64,000 bases of DNA from Candidatus Ribeiella danica (GTDB taxonomy: Bacteria; Chloroflexota; Chloroflexia; Chloroflexales; Roseiflexaceae). Position 1 is the stretch's first letter. Every line of letters starts with the position of its first letter. Where the stretch lies: NCBI GenBank assembly GCA_016717335.1, contig JADKFS010000001.1, positions 620,001-684,000 on the forward strand. The letters run 5' to 3'. The position numbers were made by a program, and so were the translations under genes. The notes under the pieces were generated by a model. That model ran no database searches and was not told the origin of the DNA. It was given only the letters and a program-made list of their open reading frames with translations. Shown piece after piece: positions 8,058 to 18,307 of the stretch.

Positions 8058-9719
8058 TTACGTGCCACGCCGGAGCTTTTCGTCCAGCCGGCGCTCGGCC
8101 TCGAGCCGCTCCAGCGCGTAGTCGGACATATCGACGAAGCGCATGCCCTCGGCCAGCGTGGGGTGGACCGCGCGGATCTGGGTGTAGATCGCCTGGGCGA
8201 TCCGCCGGTAGGAGGGGTGGCCCTGCGGCGCGCTGCGCAGCTCGGCCAGGTGGTAGGCCTCGCGCAGGTTCAGCTTGATCCGCCAGCGGATGCGGAACGC
8301 CAGCGGCACGGCGTACTGCGCCTGCTCGGGCAGCTCCTCGCCGATCGCCTCGGCGGCCTCGGCGGCGCGATCGAGCGCCGCGGCGTAGCGCCCGGCCAGG
8401 CCGGCCTCGGCCAGCTCGCCCGGCGTCACGTAGCCGTGCCGGGTGGTGTAGCGCTGGCGCTCCTGGGTCAGCACGCGGTGGCGCTGCAGGTCGCGGTAGG
8501 CGCCCAGGTCGGCCAGCAGGTCGAAGGTGTAGAACGGCTCCTCGAAGGCGCGCCCCGGCCGGTGGAAGCGGCTGCCGCGCTCGCCGACGTAGGCGCGCAG
8601 GATGGCCAGCCGCCGCTCGGCCGAGAGCCCGCCCGCGAGCGCGCGCACCTGGTCGAGCGGCAGGTCGCCGTGCGGGTACAGGATCGCGGCGACGGTCTTG
8701 GCCTCGGCGTCGGGGTCGTACTCTACTAGCTCAACGTCATTCTCGTCGACCAAAGACGAAGGATCAGCGGCAACAAGCCCTTGGTCGTTGGTCTTTGGTC
8801 GTTCGTCGAGCAGTGCAGCCACCCGCTCGCGCATCCCGCGCAGGTACTCCTGCTGCTGCCGCCCGCGCTCGCTCCTGGCGCGCTTGACGAACGAGGGGAT
8901 CAGCGCGTCGAGCGCGACCTGCATCTGGTCGGCCAGCTCGTGCAGCTCGGCCAGCGGCGCGGCGTAGAGCTTGGTCAGCAGGTACTCGAACGCGCGGCCG
9001 TTGCCGAACAGCCCGACGTTGGTCAGGGTCGCCATCGGCAGCAGCCCGCGCAGCAGGTCGCAGGCCTTAGCGCGCGTGGCGCTGGCGTAGGCGCGCTCGG
9101 AGGTGCCGGCGCCGCGCGGGCTGCCGGCGCGCACGAACGCGATCGTCGGCTCCAGCAGCTCGGAGTAGGCGTCGAACAGGCCGTCGAGCGCGGCCTCGTA
9201 GCGCGCGGCGTGGCGCGAGCCGATCACGCCCGGCTCGCGCAGGTAGCGGTAGCGCCCGTCGACCTTGCGGTTGAACACGACGTAGCGGGTCGACTTCTCA
9301 AGCGGGCTGATGCCGATCCGGCTATCCTCAAGCGCCTTGGCGGCGATGTTGCTGACGCCCTCGCAGGCCACGTGCGCGCCGCCCAGCTCGGCCACCGAGT
9401 CGTCGCCGTAGCCGACCAGCACGCGCTCGTAGAACGCCTCGGCCTGCTGCACCGCCACGATCTGCCCAGCGGCGTTCGAGCCCGCCCCGCCGACGATCTG
9501 GGCGAAGCCGGACTCGGGCGCCTGGATGAACTCGTCCAGCAGAATCCGGCGCAGGCTCTTGTCGGTCCGGCTGTAGCGCGAGAACAGCGCGCCCTTGACC
9601 ACCTCGGGCAGGTTGCGCAGCCCGAACACCGGCGCGTCCAGGTCGGTCACGAACGGCGCCAGCAGCGCGCGCTCCGCGTCGTCGAAGCGATCGCCCCACG
9701 GGTCGGCGGGTGAGGTCAT
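8058..9719 (-). CDS. double-length ThyX-family (FAD-dependent thymidylate synthase-like) protein
   Basis: A 553-residue protein related to flavin-dependent thymidylate synthase, which makes dTMP from dUMP with methylene-tetrahydrofolate and FAD. The C-terminal half carries 'RHRVLTQERQRYTTR' (about residue 413-428), aligning with the ThyX signature RHRxxSxxExSxR but with Thr or Gln where Ser or Asn/Glu are usual. The N-terminal half ('ALFSRYSRTDKSLRRILLDEF') is ThyX-like too, so this is the two-domain form, about twice canonical length. Synthase activity is therefore plausible but unproven. ATG 9719 has AGGAG 8 bases upstream. An in-frame heptad palindrome occupies residues about 304-325. Confidence 0.8.
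   Translation of the reverse strand: MTSPADPWGDRFDDAERALLAPFVTDLDAPVFGLRNLPEVVKGALFSRYSRTDKSLRRILLDEFIQAPESGFAQIVGGAGSNAAGQIVAVQQAEAFYERVLVGYGDDSVAELGGAHVACEGVSNIAAKALEDSRIGISPLEKSTRYVVFNRKVDGRYRYLREPGVIGSRHAARYEAALDGLFDAYSELLEPTIAFVRAGSPRGAGTSERAYASATRAKACDLLRGLLPMATLTNVGLFGNGRAFEYLLTKLYAAPLAELHELADQMQVALDALIPSFVKRARSERGRQQQEYLRGMRERVAALLDERPKTNDQGLVAADPSSLVDENDVELVEYDPDAEAKTVAAILYPHGDLPLDQVRALAGGLSAERRLAILRAYVGERGSRFHRPGRAFEEPFYTFDLLADLGAYRDLQRHRVLTQERQRYTTRHGYVTPGELAEAGLAGRYAAALDRAAEAAEAIGEELPEQAQYAVPLAFRIRWRIKLNLREAYHLAELRSAPQGHPSYRRIAQAIYTQIRAVHPTLAEGMRFVDMSDYALERLEAERRLDEKLRRGT
8744..8808. repeat. heptad palindrome inside the ThyX-family gene
   Basis: Left arm gaccaaa-gacgaag (8748-8761); right arm ttggtcg, ttggtct, ttggtcg, ttcgtcg (8781-8808). 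The heptamer differs from that at 4.2 kb but the layout is the same. It is translated in frame on the minus strand. Confidence 0.8.
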
Positions 9720-9940
9720 TGCCAAATCTCCTACATCTGTTGCTCTCGCCTCGGCTCGCGCCATTGGCTGAGGTTCAATCGACCGCATTGGAAGCCAGGG
9801 GCGATCAATCGCGCCCTAAGGTCAAGCGGGAATTGAACATGGTTCAATCGAGCTTGACAGTTCATTGCCCGAAAGGCGCAGGGGCGCGATATATCGCGCC
9901 CGTACAGTGTCAAGTCGAAATCCCTGGAATTGAAACATGC

Positions 9941-11630
<1,690 letters not shown>

Positions 11631-11857
11631 AAGTCTACCTGTGCTTTCGCGGGGTGGTGGGGCGCCAGGGGTGCTGCGCCCTCTTTGTCCGGCCAATGGT
11701 ACAAGGCCCAAAGGTAGTGAAAACCTGCCTGAGCTGACATACCAATCATTATGCTACTTGGATTTGCTCGCGCGGGCAATTGGGGGAAATCCTGGTTGCG
11801 CGCGAAAAATCCCCTGGTATGCCCTCCCGATCGCGCTCAGTGGTAGAATATTGCTAG

Positions 11858-11985
11858 TTTCCCTCACCCCTCGCTGCCCGGCTGGGAGCGAGAGCTGCCG
11901 GAGGCGGCGTGGCGGTTTCGGCTCCGCCGAAACCGCCACGCCGCCCATCTATACTCCCGCCCCTCGCAGGGGGAGGGAGAGGGGA
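11858..11985. repeat. composite hairpin element, copy at 11.9 kb
   Basis: It starts 'ccctcacccctcgctgccc' and ends in an approximately complementary 'gggggagggagagggg'. In the centre, 11903-11922 pairs perfectly with 11926-11945 (20-bp stem, 3-base loop). It lies in the gap upstream of the UxaA-like gene; the rest of 11631-12029 shows no gene. Confidence 0.8.
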
Positions 11986-12029
11986 TCGACTCGCCAACTG
12001 CGCAAGTCATGCCATCAAGGAGCAAAGAC

Positions 12030-13574
12030 ATGCTGATCACCCTCCAGGACACGCCCGCGCTGCGGCTGCACCCCGACGACGACATCGCGGTCGCGCTGGC
12101 GCCGCTGGCGGCCGGCAAGCGGATCGAGGTCGCCGGCCTGCAGCTACGGCTCGCCGGCGACGTGGCGGCCGGGCACAAGCTGGCGCTGCATACGGTCGCG
12201 CAGGGCCAGCCGGTGCGGCGCTACGGCCAGGTGATCGGCTTCGCCACGCGGCCGATCGCGCCTGGCGAGCACGTCCACAGCCACAACCTGGCGGTCGGTG
12301 ACATGCGGCTGGACTACCAGATCGGCGCGGATGTCCGGCCGGTCGCGCCGGCGCCGCCCGAGCAGCGGCGGACGTTCATGGGCTACCGGCGGCCCAGCGG
12401 CCGGGCCGGCACGCGCAACACGATCGTGGTGATCGGCACGGTCAACTGCGCCGCGCACGCCGTCCGCCAGATCGCCGCGCGCGCGCGGGCCGAGCTGCTG
12501 CCGAAGTTCCCCAACGTCACCGACGTGGTCGGGCTGGCGCACCGCGGCGGCTGCGCGCACAAGACCAGCGGCTACGAGGTCGAGATGCTGCGGCGCACGC
12601 TGGCCGGCTTCGCGCGCAACCCGAACGTCGCGGCCTACCTGTTCGTCGGGCTGGGATGCGAGACCAACCAGTTCGAGGATCTGCTGCAGAGCCAGCGCGG
12701 CCGCCTGGGCGACCCGCGGCTGCCGCCGTACATTGCCATCCAGGATGCGGGCGGGGTCGCGGCCGCGGTCGAGCAGGGGCTGGGCGAGGTCGCCGCGCTG
12801 CTCCCCCAGGCGAACCAGTGCCGGCGCGCGACGCTGCCGCTGTCCGACCTGGCGCTGGCGCTGCAGTGCGGCGGCAGCGACAGCTTCAGCGGCATCACCG
12901 CCAACCCGGCGCTCGGCCACGCGGTGGACCTGCTGGTGGCGCAGGGCGGCGCGGCGGTGCTGAGCGAGACGCCCGAGATCTACGGCGCCGAGCACCTGCT
13001 GACCCGCCGCGCCGCCAGCCAGGCGGTCGGCGAGAGGCTGATCGAGCGGGTGCGCTGGTGGGAGCAGTACACCGAGCGCGAGGGCTTCGTGATCGACAAC
13101 AACCCGGCGCCCGGCAACAAGGCCGGCGGGCTGACCACGATCTTCGAGAAGTCGCTCGGCGCGGTGGCGAAGGGCGGCAGCACGCCGCTGCAGGCGGTCT
13201 ACGAGTACGCCGAGCCGGTGGCGGCCAGCGGCCTCAGCTTCATGGACACGCCCGGCTACGACCCGGTCTCGGCGACCGGGCAGGTGGCCGGCGGCTGCAA
13301 CCTGATCGCCTTCACGACCGGGCGCGGCAGCTGCTTCGGGTTCAAGCCGGCGCCGAGCGTCAAGATCGCGACCAACAGCGTCACCTACGAGCGCATGCGC
13401 GGCGACATGGACATCAACGCCGGGCGCGTGCTCGAGGGCGCGAGCGTCGAGGAGGTCGGGCGCGAGATCTTCGAGAAGCTGATCGCGGTCGCGTCGGGCG
13501 CGCCGAGCCTGAGCGAGGCGCAGGGCATCGGCGAGGAGGAGTTCAACCCGTGGATCATCGGGGCGACGATGTAG
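12030..13574 (+). CDS. UxaA-family (altronate/galactarate-type) hydro-lyase
   Basis: A 514-residue full-length UxaA-family dehydratase. An N-terminal SAF domain (about 1-90, 'GQPVRRYGQVIGFATRPIAPGEHVH') precedes the catalytic core with 'GYRRPSGRAGTRNTIVV', 'AHRGGCAH', 'LQCGGSDSFSGITANPALG', 'EKSLGAVAKGGSTPL' and 'GCNLIAFTTGRGSCFGFKP'. The family dehydrates hexonates such as altronate or galactarate with an iron-dependent centre. The exact substrate cannot be read from sequence and no other hexuronate gene is nearby. ATG 12030 has AAGGAG 7 bases upstream; an earlier ATG at 12009 lacks it. Confidence 0.88.
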   Translation: MLITLQDTPALRLHPDDDIAVALAPLAAGKRIEVAGLQLRLAGDVAAGHKLALHTVAQGQPVRRYGQVIGFATRPIAPGEHVHSHNLAVGDMRLDYQIGADVRPVAPAPPEQRRTFMGYRRPSGRAGTRNTIVVIGTVNCAAHAVRQIAARARAELLPKFPNVTDVVGLAHRGGCAHKTSGYEVEMLRRTLAGFARNPNVAAYLFVGLGCETNQFEDLLQSQRGRLGDPRLPPYIAIQDAGGVAAAVEQGLGEVAALLPQANQCRRATLPLSDLALALQCGGSDSFSGITANPALGHAVDLLVAQGGAAVLSETPEIYGAEHLLTRRAASQAVGERLIERVRWWEQYTEREGFVIDNNPAPGNKAGGLTTIFEKSLGAVAKGGSTPLQAVYEYAEPVAASGLSFMDTPGYDPVSATGQVAGGCNLIAFTTGRGSCFGFKPAPSVKIATNSVTYERMRGDMDINAGRVLEGASVEEVGREIFEKLIAVASGAPSLSEAQGIGEEEFNPWIIGATM

Positions 13575-13599
13575 CCGCGTGCGCGGGCCTTCTGTGCGG

Positions 13600-13920
13600 G
13601 GGCTGCGCGCCCCCGCGCCCCTAAATTCAAGTCTCACAAGCAACGTGGGTATCCGTGGGCGGGCTCCGCCCCCCACACCCCCCGCTGGGGGCGGCGGCCC
13701 GCCCCCAGACCCCCTGCAAATAATCTCGGCTTATATCCGGCGCTTGGCGCGCATGCCTGGCTGAACCACGGCGGGGCGGGTACAACCCGCCCTCCAGGAA
13801 TATTGATGGGCATGCGCCACGATGATGGCACCTGGCAACGACATCTTTTGCCGGAGGGGGCCGGGGGCGCAGCGCCCCGACGCAGGGGCGGCTCGCGAGC
13901 CGCCCCAACCGAAGCGGAGC
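13600..13920. repeat. long dispersed repeat, copy 2 (GC-rich)
   Basis: It fills the gap before the arsR-type gene. It contains 'gggctccgccccccacaccccccgctgggggcgg' style hairpins and a 'gggcatgcgccac...tttgccggagggggccgggggcgcagcgcccc' module also present at 16.5 and 38.5 kb. Frames through it are not supported as genes. Confidence 0.65.
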
Positions 13921-13931
13921 ACCCTGAGTGA

Positions 13932-13940
13932 TGGTATACT
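13932..13940 (+). promoter_or_regulatory. extended -10 element TGGTATACT before the ArsR-type gene
   Basis: This TGnTATACT match lies 55 bases upstream of the ATG at 13996. The same motif type precedes several other genes in the window. No clear -35 is seen. Confidence 0.45.
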
Positions 13941-13995
13941 TACCTCACCGCACACGATCGCGCTGCGCCGGCCGCGCCGCCAGCCAGGGGGAAAG

Positions 13996-14352
13996 ATGGA
14001 CAGCTACAGCGATACGTCGTCGAGCCTCGTCGACCCCGACGCCGTCCGCCGTATCCAGGAGCACCCGCTTGACGACGATCTGGCCGCGCGGCTGGCCGAG
14101 ACGTTCAAGGCGCTGGCCGACCCGACCCGCGTCCGCATCCTGCACGCGCTCTCGCACGCCGAGCTGTGCGTGGGCGACCTGTCGACCGTGCTGGAGATGA
14201 CCGAGTCGGCCGTCTCGCACCAGCTGCGCCTGCTGCGCAGCCTGCGGGTGGTGCGCGCCCGCCGCGACGGCAAGCAGGTCTTCTACACCCTCGACGACGA
14301 GCACGTCACCCGGCTGTTCCAGCTCAGCATGGAGCACCTGGGGCATGAGTGA
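13996..14352 (+). CDS. ArsR/SmtB-family metal-sensing repressor, CzrA-like
   Basis: A 118-residue winged-helix repressor ('FKALADPTRVRILHALSHAELCVGDLSTVLEMTESAVSHQLRLLRSL'). The C-terminal helix has the spacing Asp-x-His-(10)-His-x-x-His in 'DEHVTRLFQLSMEHLGHE'. This matches the alpha-5 zinc/cobalt site of CzrA-type sensors, so metal binding probably releases DNA. The alpha-3 box 'ELCVGDL' keeps only one Cys, which argues against a CadC/ArsR thiol sensor. ATG 13996 has a G-rich ribosome site just upstream. No efflux pump or other metal target gene is adjacent. A heptad palindrome begins at its stop codon. Confidence 0.88.
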   Translation: MDSYSDTSSSLVDPDAVRRIQEHPLDDDLAARLAETFKALADPTRVRILHALSHAELCVGDLSTVLEMTESAVSHQLRLLRSLRVVRARRDGKQVFYTLDDEHVTRLFQLSMEHLGHE

Positions 14353-14442
14353 GTTTTGAGTTTTGAGTTCAAAGCCATGAGTTAGGCCATGAACATCAGC
14401 GATGCTCATGGCCTAACTTAAAACTCAACACTCAAAACTCTT
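14350..14442. repeat. heptad palindrome between convergent genes, possible bidirectional terminator
   Basis: Arms gagtttt-gagtttt-gagttc (14351-14370) and aactcaa-cactcaa-aactc (14421-14440) enclose an inner stem gccatgag / ctcatggc. The two arms abut the stop codons of arsR-type and sucD genes, so it could terminate both. Confidence 0.7.
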
Positions 14443-15322
14443 AATTGCCAAGGCTCTCTTTCACCAGCTGGGCTATATCGGTCGGCAGCTTGGCCACCTT
14501 GACGCCAACCGCCTCAAGCGCGGCGATCTTCTCCTGGGCGGTGCCCTCGCCGCCCGAGATGATCGCGCCGGCGTGCCCCATGCGCTTGCCGGGCGGCGCC
14601 GTCTGGCCGGCGATGAAGCTGACCACCGGCTTGGTCACGTGCTCCTTGATGTAGCGCGCCGCGTCCTGCTCGGCCGTGCCGCCAATCTCGCCGATCAGCA
14701 CGATCGCCTTGGTCTCCGGGTCGGCCTCAAACAGCTCCAGCACGTCGATGAACGAGGTGCCGATGATCGGGTCGCCGCCAATGCCGACGATCGTCGTCTG
14801 GCCCAGCCCGAGCCGCGTCAGCGCGTCGACCGCCTCGTAGGTCAGCGTGCCGCTCTTGGAGACCACGCCGACCGGGCCGGGGGTGGCGATATTGCCGGGG
14901 ATGATGCCGACCTTAGCCTGGCCGGGCGTCAGCAGCCCTGGGCAGTTCGGGCCAATCAGCCGCGCGCCGCGCCGCTGGACGACCGTGAAGGCGGCGACCA
15001 TGTCGTTGGCAGGAACGCCCTCGCTGATGCAGACGATCAGCTCGATGCCGGCGTCGGCCGCCTCCATGATCGAGTCGGTCGCGTTCAGCTCGGCCGGGAC
15101 GTAGATGATCGAGGTGTTCGCGCCAGCCTCCCTGACCGCCTCCCTGACAGTGTTGAACACCGGCACGCGGCCGTCGACCGCGCGCTGCCCGCCGCGGCCG
15201 GGCGTCATGCCCGCGACGACGTTGGTGCCGTAGGCCAGCATCGCGCGCGTGTGAAAGGTGCCCTCGTTACCCGTGATGCCCTGCACCACCAGGCGCGTGT
15301 TTTTATCGACCAGGATGCTCAT
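14441..15322 (-). CDS. sucD: succinyl-CoA synthetase alpha subunit
   Basis: A 293-residue protein, the usual length for the alpha subunit that binds CoA and carries the phosphohistidine of ADP-forming succinate-CoA ligase in the TCA cycle. It shows the Rossmann CoA-binding start ('VQGITGNEGTFHTRAMLAYGTNVVAG'), 'GPNCPGLLTPGQAKVGIIPG', 'SKSGTLTYEA' and the active-site His in 'GKRMGHAGAIISGGEGTA' (about His250). AGGGG precedes ATG 15322. The beta-subunit gene sucC, usually adjacent, is not in the window, so the pair is split here. Confidence 0.97.
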   Translation of the reverse strand: MSILVDKNTRLVVQGITGNEGTFHTRAMLAYGTNVVAGMTPGRGGQRAVDGRVPVFNTVREAVREAGANTSIIYVPAELNATDSIMEAADAGIELIVCISEGVPANDMVAAFTVVQRRGARLIGPNCPGLLTPGQAKVGIIPGNIATPGPVGVVSKSGTLTYEAVDALTRLGLGQTTIVGIGGDPIIGTSFIDVLELFEADPETKAIVLIGEIGGTAEQDAARYIKEHVTKPVVSFIAGQTAPPGKRMGHAGAIISGGEGTAQEKIAALEAVGVKVAKLPTDIAQLVKESLGN

Positions 15323-15361
15323 GATCGCCCCTTTTTTGTCAGCCCAGGCGGAATTGCCGCC

Positions 15362-15370
15362 ATCCTAGCA
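15362..15370 (-). promoter_or_regulatory. possible extended -10 (TGCTAGGAT) for sucD
   Basis: Read on the minus strand this TGn-type -10 element is about 40 bases upstream of the sucD ATG. No -35 was recognised, so support is weak. Confidence 0.35.
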
Positions 15371-15507
15371 CAGCGAATATCAGGGCGCAAATTGCGGGAT
15401 CGCCGGGGGCGCCGATGGAGTGCGAGGGCGTCGATCCGCCGCGCCAGCTCGAGCAGGTTGCGCCCCGATTCTAGCCGCTCGCGGTTACAGTCCAGATACT
15501 GAGCCGC

Positions 15508-16308
15508 TCAGCGCTTGATCGGCTCGCGCTCGCCGAAGATCGCCCGCCCGACCCGCACCAGCGTCGCGCCCTCCTCGATCGCCACCTCGAAGTCGTCGGT
15601 CATGCCCATCGAGAGCGCGGCCCAGCCCGCCGACGGGAAGCGGCGGGCCAGCTCGTCGCGCAGCCGCCGCAGCGAGCGGAAGACCGGCCGGGCGGCCGCG
15701 GGGTCGTCGCCCCACGGCGCGATCGTCATCAGCCCGTGCACCTCCAGCCGCGGCAGCGCCAGGATCTGCTCGACCTGGCCGAAGAACGCGCCGAGCAGGT
15801 CGGGGCGCTGCTCCCAGCCGGCCAGCCCGAAGCCCTCCTTGGTCGCCTCGCCCGAGACGTTCACCTGCAGCAGGACCGGCAAAGGATGAAAGGTGAAGGA
15901 TGAAGGACGAATCTGCGCGCCGGACACGTTCATCGTGCCGCCTTCATCCTTCCGCGTTCCGACGACGTGGCGATCGAGTGCGGCGGCCAGGTGCGGGCTG
16001 TCGACCGAGTGGATCAGGTCGAACAGCGCCGCGGCGCGTCTGGCCTTGTTGCTCTGCAGGTGGCCGATCAGATGCCATCTGACATCGGGGGGCGCGGCCG
16101 ACAGCGCGGCGATCTTCGGCTCGGCCTCCTGCACGCGGTTCTCGCCAAGGTCGCGCAGGCCCGCCGCGATCGCCTCGGCCACGGCCTCGGGCGGCTGGGT
16201 CTTCGTGACGCCGACCAGCCGGACCTCCTCGGGCGCGCGGCCGGCCCGGCGCGCCGCGGCGGCGATGCGCTCCTGCACCGCGTCAATACGCGCCGCAATC
16301 GTGCTCAT
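15508..16308 (-). CDS. yggS: YggS-family PLP homeostasis protein with in-frame insertion
   Basis: A 266-residue member of the alanine-racemase-fold PLP-binding family (YggS/PLPBP) that handles pyridoxal phosphate. The PLP Lys is in 'LVGVTKTQPPEAV' (about Lys36). 'GENRVQEAEPKI', 'WHLIGHLQSNKAR', 'LLQVNVSGEATKEGF', 'GLMTIAP' and 'LSMGMTDDFEVAIEEGATLVRVGRAIFG' are diagnostic. It is longer than the typical 230 residues because a heptad palindrome is inserted at about residues 118-142, just before the 'VLLQVNVSGE' strand. ATG 16308 (GAGGTG upstream) fits the family N terminus; ATG 16338, with its own GAGG and a TATAAT nearby, is the alternative. Confidence 0.93.
   Translation of the reverse strand: MSTIAARIDAVQERIAAAARRAGRAPEEVRLVGVTKTQPPEAVAEAIAAGLRDLGENRVQEAEPKIAALSAAPPDVRWHLIGHLQSNKARRAAALFDLIHSVDSPHLAAALDRHVVGTRKDEGGTMNVSGAQIRPSSFTFHPLPVLLQVNVSGEATKEGFGLAGWEQRPDLLGAFFGQVEQILALPRLEVHGLMTIAPWGDDPAAARPVFRSLRRLRDELARRFPSAGWAALSMGMTDDFEVAIEEGATLVRVGRAIFGEREPIKR
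15881..15953. repeat. heptad palindrome inside yggS
   Basis: Left arm of four to five aaggatg/aaggtg/aaggacg-type heptamers (15881-15910); the right arm has inverted ttcatcctt (15943-15951) with a partial ttcat unit at 15929-15933. It is translated in frame within yggS. Confidence 0.8.
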
Positions 16309-16379
16309 GGCGATCACCTCATCTACAGAATGGGCCATCCGAGCCTCATTATACTCCGCCGCGCGGCTGGCGGCGCAGC

Positions 16380-16720
16380 CTGGGCTGCCACCCTCGCCGC
16401 CCCCCGGCCGGGGCTTCGCCCCTGGACCCCAAGATGACAAGGTGACAAGGTGACAAGGTGACAAGGTGACAAGGTGACAACAGGCTTGGGACGATGGACA
16501 GGTGACGCAGCCCGTTGCACCCCGCCGGTCGGAATGTGGAGGGGCATGCGCCACAGGATCGAACGTGAGACGGCATCAGGGCCGGAGGGGGGCCGTATGA
16601 ACCGGCGTGGGTTCCCCCGGGCAAGGGCCGGGGGCGCAGCGCCCCGGAAAGACTCCTAGCGCGGGCCGGGGGCGCTGCGCCCCGGAAAAGGGGCCTGGGG
16701 GCGGCGCCCCCAACATGTGA
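16380..16720. repeat. dispersed GC-rich repeat copy 3 with an 8-bp tandem tract
   Basis: 16395-16432 is the 'ccggggcttcgcccctgg' module. At 16435-16480 gacaaggt is repeated about six times. 16516-16720 carries the 'atgcgccac ... gacggcatcagggccgg' and 'cccgggcaagggccggggg' modules shared with 6.0, 13.8 and 38.6 kb. No gene is supported in this gap. Confidence 0.7.
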
Positions 16721-16777
16721 TACCATATCCGCCAACCAGCATCGCCGCGCCCTCGCGCGGCCACTTACAGGTGAAAC

Positions 16778-17266
16778 ATGCCAGACCAGCCTACCCCCAT
16801 TCGAGTCCTGTTCGTCTGCACCGGCAACATCTGCCGCTCGCCAATGGCCGAGGCGATCTTCTGCCGGATCGTCGAGCAGGCCGGGCTGGCCGGCCGGATC
16901 GAGGCCGACTCGGCCGGCACCGGTGCGTGGCACGTCGGCGAGCCGCCGCACCACGGCACGCGCCGGGTCCTGCGCGAGCAGGGCATCGCCTACTCGCACG
17001 CCGCGCGGCAGATCGGCGCCCACGACTTCGCGCGCTTCGGCTACATCGTCGCGCTCGACCGCGGCCACCTGGCCCAGCTGCGCTCGATGGCCGCCCGGGC
17101 GGAGACCCAGCTCGCTCTGCTGCTGGACTACGCGCCCGCCGCCGGCACGCGCGACGTGCCCGACCCCTACTACAGCGGCGGGTTTGCCGAGGTCTACCAG
17201 CTGGTCGAGCAGGGCTGCCGCGGGCTGCTGGAGCACATCGTCGAGCGCGAGCGTCTGAGCGTTTGA
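16778..17266 (+). CDS. low-molecular-weight protein tyrosine phosphatase
   Basis: A 162-residue LMW-PTP with the P-loop C(X)5R as 'VCTGNICRSPMAE' (Cys14, Arg20) and the general acid in 'VPDPYYSGGFAEVYQLVEQG' (about Asp127). It hydrolyses phosphotyrosine or low-molecular aryl phosphates in the cytoplasm. AGGTG precedes ATG 16778. The fructosamine-kinase-like gene begins 5 bases after its stop. That pairing matters because LMW-PTP-like enzymes are often found beside FN3K-like genes and have been implicated in deglycation (family-level association). Confidence 0.95.
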   Translation: MPDQPTPIRVLFVCTGNICRSPMAEAIFCRIVEQAGLAGRIEADSAGTGAWHVGEPPHHGTRRVLREQGIAYSHAARQIGAHDFARFGYIVALDRGHLAQLRSMAARAETQLALLLDYAPAAGTRDVPDPYYSGGFAEVYQLVEQGCRGLLEHIVERERLSV

Positions 17267-17271
17267 GCGTT

Positions 17272-18219
17272 ATGACGAGTGAAGCAATCGTCGAGGAGGC
17301 GCTGCGGCTGGCCGGCGACGACACAGCACCGATCGAGCGCGCGGCCGTGGGCGGCGGGAGCATCAGCCGGGCCGAGCGGATTCGCACTGCGCGCGGCGAG
17401 TACCTGCTCAAGACCGGCGGGGCCGGGCTGCAGCGCTTCTTCGAGTGCGAGGCGCGCGGCCTGGGGCTGCTGGCCGCATCCGGCGCGGTGCGCGTGCCAG
17501 GCGTGCTGGCCTATCGAGATGCCGATAACGATGAACGTCGAACGCTGAACGCTGAATCCGACATACGCGAGCATTCATCGCTCATCGCTCATCGCTCATC
17601 GTTCATCCTGCTCGAGTGGCTCGCCCCGCCCGCCGGGGCCGACCGCGCCAGGGCCGGCGAGATTCTGGGCACCGCGCTGGCGGCGCTGCACCGCTCGACC
17701 GCGCCGGCCTACGGGCTCGACCACGACAACTATATCGGCGCGACCCCGCAGCCGAACGGGTGGGCTGGCAGCTGGCTGGAGTTCTTCCGCGAGCGCCGGC
17801 TGCGCTTCCAGGCCGACCTGGCGCGGCGACAGGGCCGCTGGACGCCCCAGCGCGAGCGACTGATGGAGCGGCTGCTCGGCCGGCTCGACCGCTGGATCGA
17901 CGGCCGGGCGGTGCAGCCCTCGCTGCTGCACGGCGACCTGTGGGGCGGCAACTTCATCGTCGGGCCGGGCGGCGCGCCCGCGCTGATCGACCCCGCCGCG
18001 TACTACGGCGACCGCGAGGCCGACCTGGCCTTCACCGCGCTGTTCGGCGGCTTCCCCGAGGCGTTCTACCAGGCCTACGCCGCGGCCTGGCCGCTGCCGG
18101 CCGGCTGGCGCGAGCGCCAGGACCTCTACAACCTCTACCACCTGCTCAATCACCTCAACCTGTTCGGCGAAGGCTACGGCTCGCAGGTCGATCAGGTGCT
18201 GCGGCGATATGCGGGGTGA
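17272..18219 (+). CDS. fructosamine kinase family protein with in-frame insertion
   Basis: A 315-residue FN3K-like kinase. Family members phosphorylate ketosamines on proteins, which then break down. It shows 'VGGGSISRAERI' near the N terminus, 'LLKTG' as the ATP-binding Lys strand, 'LHGDLWGGNFIV' as the catalytic loop, 'ALIDPAAYYGDREADLAFTALFGGF' as the metal-binding Asp motif and 'LYNLYHLLNHLNLFG' near the end. Normal FN3K proteins are about 290 residues; the excess is a heptad palindrome at residues about 84-113, just before 'ILLEWL', the hinge strand. ATG 17272 follows the upstream gene almost directly, suggesting one transcript. Confidence 0.93.
   Translation: MTSEAIVEEALRLAGDDTAPIERAAVGGGSISRAERIRTARGEYLLKTGGAGLQRFFECEARGLGLLAASGAVRVPGVLAYRDADNDERRTLNAESDIREHSSLIAHRSSFILLEWLAPPAGADRARAGEILGTALAALHRSTAPAYGLDHDNYIGATPQPNGWAGSWLEFFRERRLRFQADLARRQGRWTPQRERLMERLLGRLDRWIDGRAVQPSLLHGDLWGGNFIVGPGGAPALIDPAAYYGDREADLAFTALFGGFPEAFYQAYAAAWPLPAGWRERQDLYNLYHLLNHLNLFGEGYGSQVDQVLRRYAG
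17525..17611. repeat. heptad palindrome inside the fructosamine kinase gene
   Basis: Left arm gatgaac-gtcgaac-gctgaac-gctgaat; right arm tcatcgc three times, then tcatcgt and tcatcct (17574-17608). It is in frame and carries no stop. Confidence 0.8.
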
Positions 18220-18307
18220 CTTGGGCCAGCCTCCTTCCGAGGCGCGGCCGCTTCCTCACACAATGATGCTACAGATCGTCGGTTCGCGGCCATCCCCGAC
18301 TGGCATC

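Noticed and set aside
12144..13676. 510-codon antisense frame over the UxaA-like gene
   Set aside because: Same compositional artefact; the sense strand has full UxaA motifs and a ribosome site.
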